Assembly: GCA_014529385.2 (NCBI GenBank) | Contig: CM043958.1 | Span: 89,303,025 to 89,365,024, forward strand | Length of the DNA stretch: 62,000 nt | Source of the DNA: Adiantum capillus-veneris | Lineage: Eukaryota; Streptophyta; Polypodiopsida; Polypodiales; Pteridaceae | Direction of reading: 5' to 3' | In this document: positions 10,485-21,000 of the stretch, one piece after another | Position numbering within the stretch: the first letter of the stretch is position 1 | How the letters are laid out: each line of letters begins with the position of its first letter | Program-made: the position numbers and the translations under genes | Notes under the pieces: model-generated | Told to the model about the DNA's origin: nothing | Seen by the model: only the letters and a program-made list of their open reading frames with translations | Databases searched by the model: none

Positions 10485-12197
10485 GTGGAAACAAGAGGAA
10501 GGCTTAAGGAGAGGTTCAAAAACCAAAAGGGTCGTGATCGCTCAAGGCGGAGCAAGTCACGCACAAAGTCAGTTCTTGAATGTTGGAACTGCGGCAAGAA
10601 GGGCCACGTCAAGAAGGATTGCTGGTCCAAGAAGAAGAACGAGACAGAGTCTCAAGACAACAAGCCAACATCGGAGGCCAATGTGGCAGGTAAAGTAGAG
10701 CAAGATGCTCTAATTCTCTCATTAGACAATGTGTCTAATTCCTGGATAGTAGATTCCGGGGCTTCATTCCATGCGACACCACACAAGCAACATTTCCAAG
10801 ACTACACCAAAGGTAATTTTGGGTATGTATACTTGGGAGATGATGAAGCTTGTGAGATTGTCAGCAAAGGTATAGTTTCTGTCAAAACTGCTAACGGAAA
10901 TGAATGGAAGCTTAAAGATGTTAGGCATGTTCCTTCTCTTCGCAAAAATTTGATCTCTACAGGACAATTGGACGATGAAGGTCACAACATTGCATTCGGA
11001 AACAAACGGTGGAAGATCTCAAAGGGATCTTTGGTGGTTGCCAAGGGTGAAAAAGTCGGTACACTTTACTTGTGTACTATTAGCACGCAACCTTCAGCTT
11101 GTGCAGCAACTACAGAAGTTGATAGTGCGGTGTGGCACTACCGACTTGGGCATATGAGTGCCAAAGGAATGCAAATCCTTCAAACAAAGAAGCTTCTACC
11201 AGGTTTGAAAGAAGTGGACTTAGAGTTCTGTGAAGATTGTGTTTATGGTAAACAAAAGAGGGTAAAATTTCAAAAATCAGGAAATGAAAGAAAAAATAAA
11301 AAACTTGAGTTGGTTCATTCTGATGTTTGGGGTCCTGCAAGTACACCATCACTTGGTGGCTCATTGTACTATGTAACATTCATAGACGATGCGACTAGAA
11401 AAACATGGGTTTATGTCATGAAGAATAAATCCGATGTATTTTCCATATTTCAAAAGTGGAAAGCCTTTGTGGAGAATGAAACAGGTACCAAGGTTAAATG
11501 CCTCAGATCCGACAATGGAGGCGAATATTGCAGCCAAGCTTTTGAAAGCTTTTGTGCTAGCAATGGCATTCGGAGGCAAAGGACAACCCCAAGGACACCT
11601 CAACAAAATGGGATTTCGGAAAGGATGAACAGGACAATCATTGAACGAGCACGAAGCATGCGGCTACATTCAGGCCTACCGCATGAGCTTTGGGCGGAAA
11701 CTGTAAGTACGTCTGTGTACTTAATCAATCGGTCACCCTCAACGGCATTGGATGGGGGAGTTCCAGAGGCATGGACAGGTAAACCGGTGAATTATGCATT
11801 TCTCAAAGTGTTTGGGTGTGAGGCTTTCATGCACATAGATAGAAGCCTAAGATCAAAGTTAGATGCAAAGTCCAAAAAGTGTTTCTTCATTGGCTATGGA
11901 GAAGGAGACTTTGGGTATCACCTATGGAATCCTGAAGATGGTAAAATCTTAAGGAGTAGGGATGTAATTTTTAACGAACAAAATATGTACAAAGATTACT
12001 TGGAAAGAAAACAAACAAAAGAAATAGGTGATGAGTACATGGAGCTTGAGGACGGTGAAGACTCAAGGACTGCAAACGGTGACAATGTGCAACAACGTCA
12101 ACCAAATGAGGAGCCTCAACCTATTCCCCGAAGATCTACAAGAGCAAGTAGACCACCAGAAAGGTTTGTTCCTTCCTTCAACCATCTCTTGATCTGA
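10485..12197 (+). CDS. pol: C1 Gag-Pol: zinc knuckle, protease, integrase
   Basis: 570 codons in the same frame as the upstream Gag. Residues 33-46 form a CCHC knuckle (CWNCGKKGHVKKDC). The protease active site is WIVDSGASFHAT with Asp90 (codon at 10752). The integrase zinc region follows (VWHYRLGHMS ... FCEDCVYGKQ). The integrase core has catalytic Asp codons at 11322 (HSDVWGP) and 11511 (RSDNGGEY) and Glu at 11619 (ISERMNR). The spacing is D-x62-D-x35-E, so the triad is intact. The frame ends at TGA 12195, shortly before the RT. The enzyme would cleave the polyprotein and insert cDNA, but no polymerase remains in this copy. Confidence 0.93.
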   Translation: METRGRLKERFKNQKGRDRSRRSKSRTKSVLECWNCGKKGHVKKDCWSKKKNETESQDNKPTSEANVAGKVEQDALILSLDNVSNSWIVDSGASFHATPHKQHFQDYTKGNFGYVYLGDDEACEIVSKGIVSVKTANGNEWKLKDVRHVPSLRKNLISTGQLDDEGHNIAFGNKRWKISKGSLVVAKGEKVGTLYLCTISTQPSACAATTEVDSAVWHYRLGHMSAKGMQILQTKKLLPGLKEVDLEFCEDCVYGKQKRVKFQKSGNERKNKKLELVHSDVWGPASTPSLGGSLYYVTFIDDATRKTWVYVMKNKSDVFSIFQKWKAFVENETGTKVKCLRSDNGGEYCSQAFESFCASNGIRRQRTTPRTPQQNGISERMNRTIIERARSMRLHSGLPHELWAETVSTSVYLINRSPSTALDGGVPEAWTGKPVNYAFLKVFGCEAFMHIDRSLRSKLDAKSKKCFFIGYGEGDFGYHLWNPEDGKILRSRDVIFNEQNMYKDYLERKQTKEIGDEYMELEDGEDSRTANGDNVQQRQPNEEPQPIPRRSTRASRPPERFVPSFNHLLI

Positions 12198-12302
12198 GAT
12201 TCTGGAGAGCCGGAATCATATGAAGAAGCTATGCAACATGAATCCAAAGAAGAATGGACGAAGAGCATGCAAGTGGAGATGGACTCACTACATCGCAACA
12301 TT
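12198..12302 (+). pseudogene. C1 RT N-terminal remnant
   Basis: After the TGA the frame continues as PESYEEAMQHESKEEWTK and then MQVEMDSLHRN, the start of the Copia reverse transcriptase. It then joins LTR sequence directly. The rest of RT and all RNase H are deleted. Confidence 0.85.
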
Positions 12303-13072
12303 TGTAAAAGCGCACATTTGTAAGGCCCCCATTATGAGGAGAAGCCATCGTGCGTGAAGGAAAATCACTCATCCGAAACCAAAATTTTCACGGACAAGAA
12401 TCAGGGGCAACTGTAAAGGCCTCGGGGGCGGAGGCCCCTGAGACTTTTTTTTTCGCCAGAACATTCTTTTTCGCCGGAATATTATGGCCGGACGGCGGCC
12501 GGAAAGTGATCGAAAAACAACCGGTCGGTTGGCCGGTGGCCGGTAGTCAATGGCCGATGGCCAGTGGTCGGAAGTCAATGGCCGGTGGCCGGTGGTCGGA
12601 AGTCAATGGCCGGTGGCCGGTGGCCGAATTCAAAAGCGGACTTGTCTTCTCAAGGGCGGCCACACATGGGCGGATTGGAGGGTCCGATTTGGACTTATTC
12701 GCACAAGGGCGACTACACATGGCTGTCTCTCATAAGAGAGGGTAGCCCTTTTGGCCTATAAAAGGAGGCCATTTCTACACACATTTCATAGTGTGAAGTT
12801 GATGCAACAAGGTGAGTGTGAGGTGGTGAGAGTGAAGCAAGGCGGGAGCTCCATTAAGGGTATAATCCCTTTGTAAACTACTTCTTGTTTTGAAGTACTA
12901 AAGCCATTGAGTGGCTGCTTTCCCGTGAACGTAGCCCACATTGGGTGAACCACGTAGATCGTGTGTACTCTCTCTCTCTCTCTCTACTCTATAATCTCGT
13001 GTATATAAATCTGTCTCTCTCCATTAAGTAATCTACTCAATTATCTATTTAGCTACGTCTTATTTGCTAACA
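12303..13072 (+). repeat. C1 3' LTR
   Basis: Begins TGTAAAAGCGCAC and ends TGCTAACA. It matches the 5' LTR, including TATAAAAG at 12757. Its first bases are slightly shorter than the 5' copy, as expected if the internal deletion nicked the LTR edge. Confidence 0.88.
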
Positions 13073-13457
13073 AAGTATTCTTTTGCAGCCTTCCCTCAAA
13101 AAATTACTATTGATCTTTCCATCTCTATCTAACACTATATTTGTGAGTAGGCCACATAGCTTATAGAGATGTTTAATAAATACTTTTTCCACCTCTGGCA
13201 TTTTAACTATTTTGTTCATGGAAATAAACTTTGCCATTTTAGTTAATGTGTCCATTGCTACACACACTGAGTGTTTCCTTGACTAGTCTTGGGTAAAGTG
13301 GTAAATGATGAAGTCCATGGAAATGGTTTCGAATTTCCTTGAGGAATCTCCAAAGGATGAAGTTGTCCCCCAACCTTTAGACATTCATGCTTATTAACCT
13401 AACACTTATTGCCTTTTACCACATAAGTTTGGACGTCCTTAAACAAACTAGACCAAT
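13073..13457 (-). pseudogene. Ty3/Gypsy integrase, N-terminal half (element G0)
   Basis: Minus-strand translation gives the zinc-binding region in decayed form (VNKHECLKVGGQLHPLEIP, family pattern CxxCQxxK), then AMDTLTKMAKFISMNKIVKM (family VVVDRLTKxAHF) and LLTNIVLDRDGKINSNF (family IVSDRDxxFxSxF, second catalytic Asp). It continues into 8400-9015 once Copia C1 is removed. Its upstream side ends where CACTA A2 starts at 13461. Stop codons are present. Confidence 0.8.
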
Positions 13458-13460
13458 AAA

Positions 13461-13740
13461 CACTACAAGAGGTGCTTAAAGGCTTGTGACATTCTTAGCG
13501 ACAAGAATGCATGGGAACAGTGTATCCTCAGTGTCACTAAAAATGTCTCTATTAGCATTGTAGTGAGATCGTTTCTATAAGAGTCGCTATCGGCATCGCT
13601 ATAATCGTGTTTATAAGCGTCTCTATATAGTGACGAAAATAGTGATGCTTATAACGATAGTGCAAGTCCCAATATAACGATGCTGATAGAGACATTGTAG
13701 ATCCCTAAATATAGTGACGTTGATAGCGAGGCCAAAGGAT
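13461..13740. repeat. A2 terminal and subterminal repeats
   Basis: CACTACAAGAGG terminus, then CTTGTGAC and TTCTTAGCGAC shared with the A1 end, then about ten diverged GTCGCTAT or ATAGTGACG units to about 13730. More decayed than those of A1. Confidence 0.8.
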
Positions 13741-14024
13741 AAAATAAATTGGTGACAGGACACAGAACACCGTGCCACCCAATCAACCATATCGAACCAT
13801 ATTACCAAAGCAAGGTGAATTGACAAAAGCACTATAGAACCAAATTACATTTTTGTTCACAATATACTAAAATTAAAGAGACAAAAGCCATTATGAAAAA
13901 CTGGAGAACCAATTTACATTTTTGTTTGTAATCTATACAAAATTGACGTATATACATTATCTCCTAATATATGCTATATAGAAGTAAGACTAGCTAGTCC
14001 TAGCTAGGGATGGTCTTACGTCGG

Positions 14025-15505
14025 CTAATCTGATGTCTCATCGCGACCCAACAACGTATTTGTCAAATTTTCCAAAAAAACAATAAAAATTTATGTAAGT
14101 ATAAACATACAAATATAAAACAATCTAACAACTTATTATTAAAATACAATAGATTTTAGAGTGTAAATTAAGTAATTACCGAGCCGGGTCGAGAGATTTG
14201 AACGTAGAAAGGGCATTTAAGCCCTTTCTACTTGCATATTTGCACTCTACGGTGCGGGGTCACGTCCAATCATCGACCACTGTTCTAGACATACAAAGAA
14301 AACATTATATAAAATTCAAGATTACAATACCCAAAACTATTGAACCTAGAGAACAATGCAATGTAAATTAAGTAATTACCAAGCCAGGTCGAGAGATTTG
14401 AATGTAGAAAGGGCATTTAAGCCCTTTCTACTTGCATATTTTCACTCTACGGTGCAGGGTCACATCCAATCATCGACCACTGTTCTAGACATACAAAGAA
14501 AACATTATATAAAATTTAAGATTACAATATAACCCAAAACTATTGAACCTAGAGAACAATGCAATAACACTTACAAAGTCGGCCTCAAATGACGCCCATT
14601 CTCCGCTCCTCAAGTGGTGCAAGCTCCGTGCCTCTACTTGCACTTTGTCTGCCTCTTTTTGTTGCTTCCACTTGACAGGATTCTCGTGCACTACTCCACC
14701 CATATTGTTATGCTTTTTGCACTTCAGAGAACCTTTTCTTGTAGTACTTGCACATCAAAACCCTCATTAAGTCTTCATTGAAGCGCTCTTCTCAATCTAC
14801 CATGGGAAACTCGTCATGTAGCATGCTGACAACTTTGTCTTTCAATTTGTTGGGCAATTTTGACCATTTATTTAATATGTAGTGCTAAAAAACCTGAGAG
14901 CATAGGCCATGTATGTATGAAATCACCTTCTTGCCGTCCTCATCCAAGATCAAGTTTCCATGCTAATGTCAATTGAGTATGGCAAGCCCTCTCACCTAGG
15001 GCGGCTAAACCTAGGTGTCACTGTAGGCATCTCGACAGGGGCAGCGAGTGGTGTCTTGATAGGGGTCGCTGTTACAGGTGTCTCCACGACAGTCGAGGCT
15101 CCAAAGCGAGGAGTGTCGAGTGGGGTGAGTCCCGAAGAGGAGTAGCTAGTGATGTGTAGCCAGGAGTGCCCAATAGTCGCAGAAAAGCTAGAGTAGAGGG
15201 AGGTGTTGTGGCCGGTGTGGGGACGGGCAAAAGAAGGGGGAGGTAAGGAGCCTCAATGACTATGAGGCGGTGTTAAAGAATCAAAGGAATCTCCTCCACA
15301 GTAGTGCCCACCTCCACCACTAGAGCATCGGTGCCTAGAAGAGTGTATAGTCTGTCTAGTCAACATCGAGCTCTCAGAGCACATTGATCCCTCCGAAGTA
15401 GATGGAGACTCCAAAGGAGTGGAGTGACATGCCTGTGTACTACCAACATCGTGATGGACATCGTACCACCTCCTCTGCTCAAGGTCCAAGGAAGCGTAAA
15501 ATGCA
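14025..15505 (-). pseudogene. CACTA second gene (Ptta/En-Spm ORF1-like) of A2
   Basis: Minus-strand homologue of the A1 second gene. Shared blocks are DPDAFYASLDLEQRRWYDVH (A1 has DDEFLSSLSPQQRQWYVERH), the Ser/Gly-rich stretch with SSRHRCSSGGGG, REGLPYSIDIS near 15000-14960, then LHHLRSGEWASFEADF near 14600-14570, and a last exon encoding LLGRDETSD with its stop at 14025-14027. The main exon follows an acceptor-like TTTTTTCTAATGCAG at about 15505. At least two in-frame stops occur between. A 200-bp duplication lies in the last intron. Confidence 0.75.
14163..14565. repeat. 200-bp tandem duplication in A2 intron
   Basis: Copies start at 14163 and 14363 (GTAAATTAAGTAATTACC). They differ at scattered positions. 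Each includes a hairpin with 9-bp arms (AGAAAGGGC, loop ATTTAA, GCCCTTTCT) at 14206-14229 and 14406-14429. Confidence 0.9.
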
Positions 15506-16020
15506 TCTGGATCCTTACCTGCATTAGAAAAAACACATTTGAAGTTATATGTTAATGATAACAATTTGATTCACAATTTGAAGTAGTGGTAAATACCTTA
15601 GATTCTCTAGCCATGCTCGATCCCTGCACACCTCGATCTAGAGGTGCATGGAGATCCAAACCACCGGGTTATAATCTTGTCCTTATTTTTCACGTACATA
15701 ACCTAAACATACATATACATAAACCGCACACATTTTTGAATACATACTCTTTCCTCGAGCATCATACACATTTCACCCGAGCGGCTGCATCCTCACATTC
15801 ATCGCATATTCTAAAAGGCTTCACATGGTGGTGGTGGTGAGATCCCTTTATGTGAAGAGATGTTGAATAAGGAACACAATAAAGAAGCTTTTCTTCAAAG
15901 AACAATATAGCATCGGGAGCACTCTCCCATTACGTAGAACACAAAACACTAGCTCCACTTGCATCCATAACTCTTCACAACAGCGGACTACATACCTTTC
16001 CCACGATTCGTTTGAGCATG
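15506..16020. other. No recognised feature
   Basis: Upstream side of the A2 second gene. No motif seen. It includes a short GGTGGTGGTGG run near 15830. Confidence 0.4.
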
Positions 16021-16029
16021 TGAGCTTGA

Positions 16030-16440
16030 AAAATGACTACATGCAAGCTAATTTGCAAGCTCACATGTGCAAACGGCTCGTAGACAAATCATTTTTGAAG
16101 TCCGCAACGTTTTTGAGATGCAAAAATGAAACGAACTTTAGAAATAACTTCTTTGCAATTGTTTGTGAATGTGAGATACCTAATCATCCTTGTCTCTACC
16201 TACATGAAAGTTACATGCAAGATATTTGCAAGCTCACATGCACAAACGGCTCGTGGACAAGCCATTTTCAAAGTCCACAGTAGTTTCTGAACGAAAAAAT
16301 GCTTGCAAACTTCAGAAACGACTTTCCCGCAATTCGTTCACACATGTGATCTTGCAAACAACTACATACCTAAACCTAACAAGCTACATGCAAGCTATTT
16401 GCAAGCTCACAAGTGCAAATGGATCAAGAACATCATAGCT
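16030..16440. repeat. Degenerate tandem repeat, period about 175 bp
   Basis: Three copies of a core resembling TACATGCAAGCTATTTGCAAG followed by CTCACAnGnGCAAAnGG begin near 16037, 16211 and 16385. The spacers also share AAACTTnAGAAAnnACTT. The copies are clearly diverged. Confidence 0.75.
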
Positions 16441-16624
16441 TGGTCAGATTCTACTATATGGTGAATGTTGTGATAGCTTTTAGACTCTCAGTCTTTGAAT
16501 GAAAAATTTAAGTCCACTTCAAAAATTCAAAGCCAAAAAAATCCCTTGGGTCCGTGTTCACACACAACCTCCCCAAAGCATGCATATGATATGACAAAAA
16601 TCCATTGGAGAGCTAAGGTCTCTC

Positions 16625-16915
16625 TATATATACCCCTCTCTATAGGGAGGTAGATACCTAATCATCCCTCTCTCTACCTATACCTAATTATCCCTCTCTC
16701 TACCTACACCTAATCATTCCTCTCTCTATAGAGAGGTAGAGAGGGGTAAGTTGAGTGCAATATGATAGAGAGAGAGGGTAGAGAGAGCAATAGAAGATCC
16801 CTCTCTACCTCTCTATAGAGAGAGGTAGAGAGGGGTAAGTTGAGTGCAATATGATAGAGAGAGAGAGGGTAGAGACTAGAGAGATAGGGTAGAGAGAGCA
16901 ATAGAAGATCTATCT
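16625..16915. repeat. CTCTCTACC / GGTAGAGAG repeat block with inverted copies
   Basis: First half: CCTAATCATCCCTCTCTCTACC units. Second half: two copies of AGAGGTAGAGAGGGGTAAGT followed by TGAGTGCAATATGATAGAGA, about 90 bp apart (16731 and 16821). The halves are partly inverted relative to each other. Confidence 0.75.
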
Positions 16916-16924
16916 ACTATTACT

Positions 16925-17160
16925 CTCTCTATGTCTACATTCTATCTAATTTTAAAGCCTAAACATGACCCTTAATCTAAACCATGATCCTAATATTAGA
17001 TTTAAAACATAATCCTAAAGCTAAGCTTAAATTAAAAAACTAAATCCTAAACCTAAACCCTAATCCTAAACCCTAATCCTAATCCTAAATTTAAACCTTA
17101 ATCCAAAAGCTTATATATCATAAATCCTAATCCTAACCCTAATCCTAATTCTCTATCCCT
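16925..17160. repeat. Degenerate CCTAAACCCTAATCC tract
   Basis: Dozens of 6-7 bp units of the form CCTAAT(C) or CCTAAAC(C), related to but not identical with the plant telomere unit CCCTAAA. It may be a decayed interstitial telomere-like tract or an unrelated simple repeat. Confidence 0.6.
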
Positions 17161-17205
17161 CGGGCATTGATGATGATCATAATGATGATTTTAGTATTCC
17201 AGTTT

Positions 17206-17400
17206 CACTATGAAAATCTCCTAGTGTTTACCGCGATGTTTTACCGCTTTTTGTAGAGAGAAGGTGTAAATTCAATGAGAGAAACAAGAGAGAGGAGGGT
17301 GGGGTTTTTTTTTGTGTTTAAAGTATTACTGTAAATGTATCCGCTATTATTACCGCTGTTATTACCGCGTTCATTACCGTCGTTATATCTGCTGCCCAAA
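17206..17400. repeat. Element B left terminus and subterminal repeats
   Basis: CACTATG at the edge, then TTTACCGCGATG, TTTACCGC, ATTACCGCTGTTATTACCGC, TTACCGTCG and similar units to about 17390. The same GCGGTAATA core recurs at 28999-29130 and 21926-21985. Confidence 0.7.
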
Positions 17401-17520
17401 TTTAGCGCCTAAACTTTCAAATTCTGGATTAACTCCCCCCTCCCCCCTTCAAATTGTGGTGTTTCCCTCCTCTCAATAAAAATTAAAGAGTATTGTATAT
17501 AATTTTCAAATATAAAAAAG

Positions 17521-17529
<9 letters not shown>

Positions 17530-17576
<47 letters not shown>
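17530..17576. repeat. (GA)n microsatellite
   Basis: About 23 GA units, bounded by GAAA. Confidence 0.95.
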
Positions 17577-17581
<5 letters not shown>

Positions 17582-17722
17582 GGGGGAGAAGGAGGCGAGG
17601 GATATAACGCCTGGTTCAGACGCTACGGTGGAAATGCTTCCCACAGGGGCATCTAACTTGCATGGCAAAAGCCTATTTTCTGCAGTAGATATCATCTTCC
17701 TCCGGGCCTACCATTTTTCTTC

Positions 17723-17745
17723 CCCCCCCCCCCCCCCCCCCCCCC
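17723..17745. repeat. Poly-C run (23 bp)
   Basis: Uninterrupted C run, a difficult sequencing context. The true length may differ. Confidence 0.85.
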
Positions 17746-18000
17746 TTGGAAGAGCTGATGGCCTCTCTCCACCTCTCTCTGTTTTTCGCTCTTCTTCCTC
17801 CAACATCGTTTAGACGAGGTGGCGGTAGACCTGCAGAAAGCCTTTCTTCCTCCGGCCTCGTATGAACCCAGCCTAAGATTATCCTTGTTTACAACTAAAA
17901 TAATCATTGTCAATCTATTAACATAATTGAGCATATTCTCAAATCTAAAGAGAGGAAGAGGAGGGAGAGAGAGGTGAATGGGTTACACGATCAAAAAACT

Positions 18001-21000
18001 TCATAAATGCGAATCATCTTCCAAAAGATCTCTACATGAAGCATCATCCAATTCTAAGCCCATGGCTCCTAAATCAATAAAGAGAGAAATGGAATTGTCG
18101 TTTGTAGATGCATTGCCAGCTTCATCATCTTCGAGTTCGTCATCCTCCATCTCATCATCTTCATCATCATGACAATCATCCTTGCTAAGACTTGTTGCCG
18201 CCGGACTTGATTCATCGACCTCCCTCTCCTCTGTTTCCACCTCATCCAAAGTGGGAGGTGGAAGAAGGTCGAAGATAGTCTCCACTTCATTAGTGGAAAA
18301 AATGGTTCTCCCTCGAGGTGTTACAGGAATTACAAACCAAAGTTTTGGTTGGTGGATTGTTGGGATATAGATGACCTATAAAATAGAAGCTCAAAGTGAG
18401 TAACATTGGTATAACTAATACTACAACAAGTAAATAAGAATAAAAAAGGTACATGTCACTCACCTACTCACAATTGCGCGGTAAAACTAAATTGTCAGAC
18501 CTCCCTGTGTGATGCACACTAGAGTCCACCATGTAGAGGCCATTCTCTTGTCGTTTAGACACATTTGCAAACCACTTGCACTCAAAGATGAAGCTATGAA
18601 AGGTTCTAAAATTAACCTTTAGTATCCTTTCAATAGTTCCGTAGTACGTGGCTTCATCACTGTCTATGTCAAAGTTTCCCATGATGGCACTATCCATGGT
18701 GGTTCTACGCTCGTCAATGTGGCGCGTACGAAAGTGACGACCCTTTGGCCACATAGAGTTAAAGGAAAGGCACTACAAAATAGAAAAATTTATTAATTTA
18801 TCAAATACATATTAAAGATAATTTCAAGAAATAGCGAGACAATATGGTTTAGGTATATGAGTACTCTACCTTTGGTACGCAGTCTTCTGCATACTCCCAT
18901 TCTTTTGTTGGTGATGTCTTCTATGCCTGCTTTTGCCTCGGTCATTCTCTCATGAATCCACTCTGCACTAATGAGATCTGGGAAACATGCAAGGTGTCTA
19001 GGCACTGGGGGTGCCCTCCTTCCTCCATGTGCTTGTTTCCATGCTTCCCTCTCTTGCAAACGCCTCGACTTTGCCACTGTCCACAAGTCCACCCACTTGG
19101 TCATAATCTTTGCATTGAGAATGCGAAAGTTATCGACCACTCGGGATAGATTCATATCCATGTTAAGTAGTTTCCCCTTTCCACTTCTCAAGTGTGAAGA
19201 CATCCTTGAATCTTCCTCGTCTGACCACATTCGAGGGAGAGAAGGATCAACTTGTGCCAAATACTCTGATATGTAAACAAATACCCCTTGAACAATCCAC
19301 CGTTCGGCCATACATGCCTCTGGTTAAGATCGTAGCCGCACAAAATCTTTGAGAGTCTTTAAAAACCTCTCTAAGAAGAACATCCATCGTGTGTGCACTA
19401 CTCCACATATAGCTATCTTCTCCACCACGTGAACCAAGATGTGAATTTGACTAAGAAGGACCGATCGAGGAAATGCATCTTCAATGGCACACACAGTTTC
19501 TGTTGCAAGTGTTTGAGCAGCAAGGATAGCATCTATTTCGATTTCCTTGGAGCTCACAAATCTGCAAGAAATCACACAAGGATACACTAAGTGCTAGTTG
19601 AAATTATTGTATACATAAAAAAGGTGTAGTCAAGTGGAGTGTTGTGGTGTACCTTACTAGCTCTTCTAGCGTCCCTGACTTTCTTGTCCCGACATATATA
19701 CATACTCACCGGCAGAATGAACTACAATGTAAATCAGGAAAAGGGAAACTGAGTGATAGTCATACACACAAACTATAGATAGAATAGGGACTATGAAGAT
19801 TACTTGAAGCATCTTGTGCCAATCGTGGGACTTCAACCCATACAATTGAACGCTTCCACCCTTCTTCGCTTTTGTGAAAGCTCCATTTAGCGACCTCATG
19901 TATCCTGTTGGTGTGCGAATAGAGGCAATGGTACCATTCACCTTGTCTAATTCTTCTTTTGCTAGCATCCATGGTGCTTTAGGAAGCACAATCTTTCCAT
20001 TTGGGGTACGTCGTGGAGTGGCAGAGGTGGGGAGACGTTTTAAAAGCTTCAATCCTCCCTCGCACCCAAAGAGTCCTTCTTGCCAATAATGTGGTCCCAT
20101 AGTGTTTGGGCTACATTCTTGAATATGTGCATGGGATCCAAGAGGTGTTGTATTTTTAAGTCCTTCTAATATGGAAGTCTTAAAAATATGGAATACTTTG
20201 ACATACCTTTTCGTTGAGGACACGAAGCCGGATTGTTGTTGTGGTTCTCCTTCCAAATGGTTGCCCAATGTGCCATTGTGAGCTTTAGAGGAGCTTTACC
20301 ATTTGTTGGAGCCCTGTGCTTGATATTACCTTGGGGTAAGAAATGATGGTTGTTTGGATAGATTACCTTGCGCAAGGAATCTGGCCTCTCCGTCACCAAC
20401 GATGGCCCGCAAGTAGGACATGCATTGTGGCCCGATGTGGACAACCCTACATACATATCATATGGTTAGAGAGACGAGTGAACTAAAGTGAGCTAAAGGG
20501 AGCTAAAGGGAGAGAGGGAAATAGAGATAGAGGACAGGGGTTACAAGAAATCTCTCAAAGCCTAGGATAGTCGTGCATGGTCCACCTAAGGATTCCCCTT
20601 ACAATGTACTCTCTCCCCCCTTTGCAAGTGAGACATCGACAATAGGAATCCCTCTCCATAACTCCTCCAACTCCTTGATGAGGGGCTCGAGGTAGATGTC
20701 AATATTTGACACTTTGTACTTCCCTGACACAAGCAAGGAAAGAAGTATATTGCCCTTCTTGGTTGTTTCCCATGGTGGAATATTGTAGTTGACAATCACC
20801 ACAGGCCAAGTGCTCCATGAAGTAGACTTAGTGCCGAAGGGGTTGAAACCATCACTTGCTAACCCAAGTCTCAAGTGTCGAGGCTCCAACCCAAACTCTG
20901 GCCATTGAGTTTAGATGTGACTCCATGCAGGTGAATCGGCAGGGACACACATCATTCCATCATTTGAGCGATGGTTTGCGTGCCACGTGAGAAGCTCCAC

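Larger units (their letters stand above)
9016..13072 (+). mobile_element. Ty1/Copia retrotransposon C1, internally deleted
   Basis: Two near-identical LTRs of about 0.78 kb flank a tRNA-Met-type primer site and one gag-pol frame covering Gag, zinc knuckle, protease and integrase. Reverse transcriptase and RNase H are missing: the frame stops making sense shortly after the first RT residues (EEWTKSMQVEMDSLHRN) and runs into the 3' LTR. No polypurine tract precedes the 3' LTR, consistent with a deletion reaching the LTR edge. No clear 5-bp target duplication was found. The element sits inside the G0 Gypsy integrase. It could move only with enzymes supplied in trans. Confidence 0.9.
13461..17205 (-). 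mobile_element. CACTA transposon A2, 3' part, reverse orientation
   Basis: Begins CACTACAAGAGGTG at 13461, preceded by AAA (possible 3-bp target duplication) inside the G0 integrase. Subterminal GTCGCTAT-like repeats follow, then a minus-strand second gene homologous to that of A1. No transposase attributable to this element was found: the next transposase (18001-21590) lies inside element B. No matching CCTCTTGTAGTG right end was seen, so the right border is uncertain and I end it where element B starts. Confidence 0.65.

Noticed and set aside
8107-13072. CRISPR-like array in the GGCCGGTGG repeats or the 99-bp repeat
   Set aside because: Units are contiguous tandem repeats without spacers, in a eukaryotic retrotransposon context.
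17610-17880. Possible foldback around the poly-C run in element B (TTCTGCAG and TGGTTCA blocks)
   Set aside because: Only short blocks pair, spacing is very unequal and part of the similarity is in direct orientation, so it is not a convincing hairpin like that at 2249-2493.
18001-18172. Poly-Ser plus-strand frame near 17978-18172
   Set aside because: It is the antisense shadow of the acidic Glu/Asp-rich tail of the minus-strand transposase.
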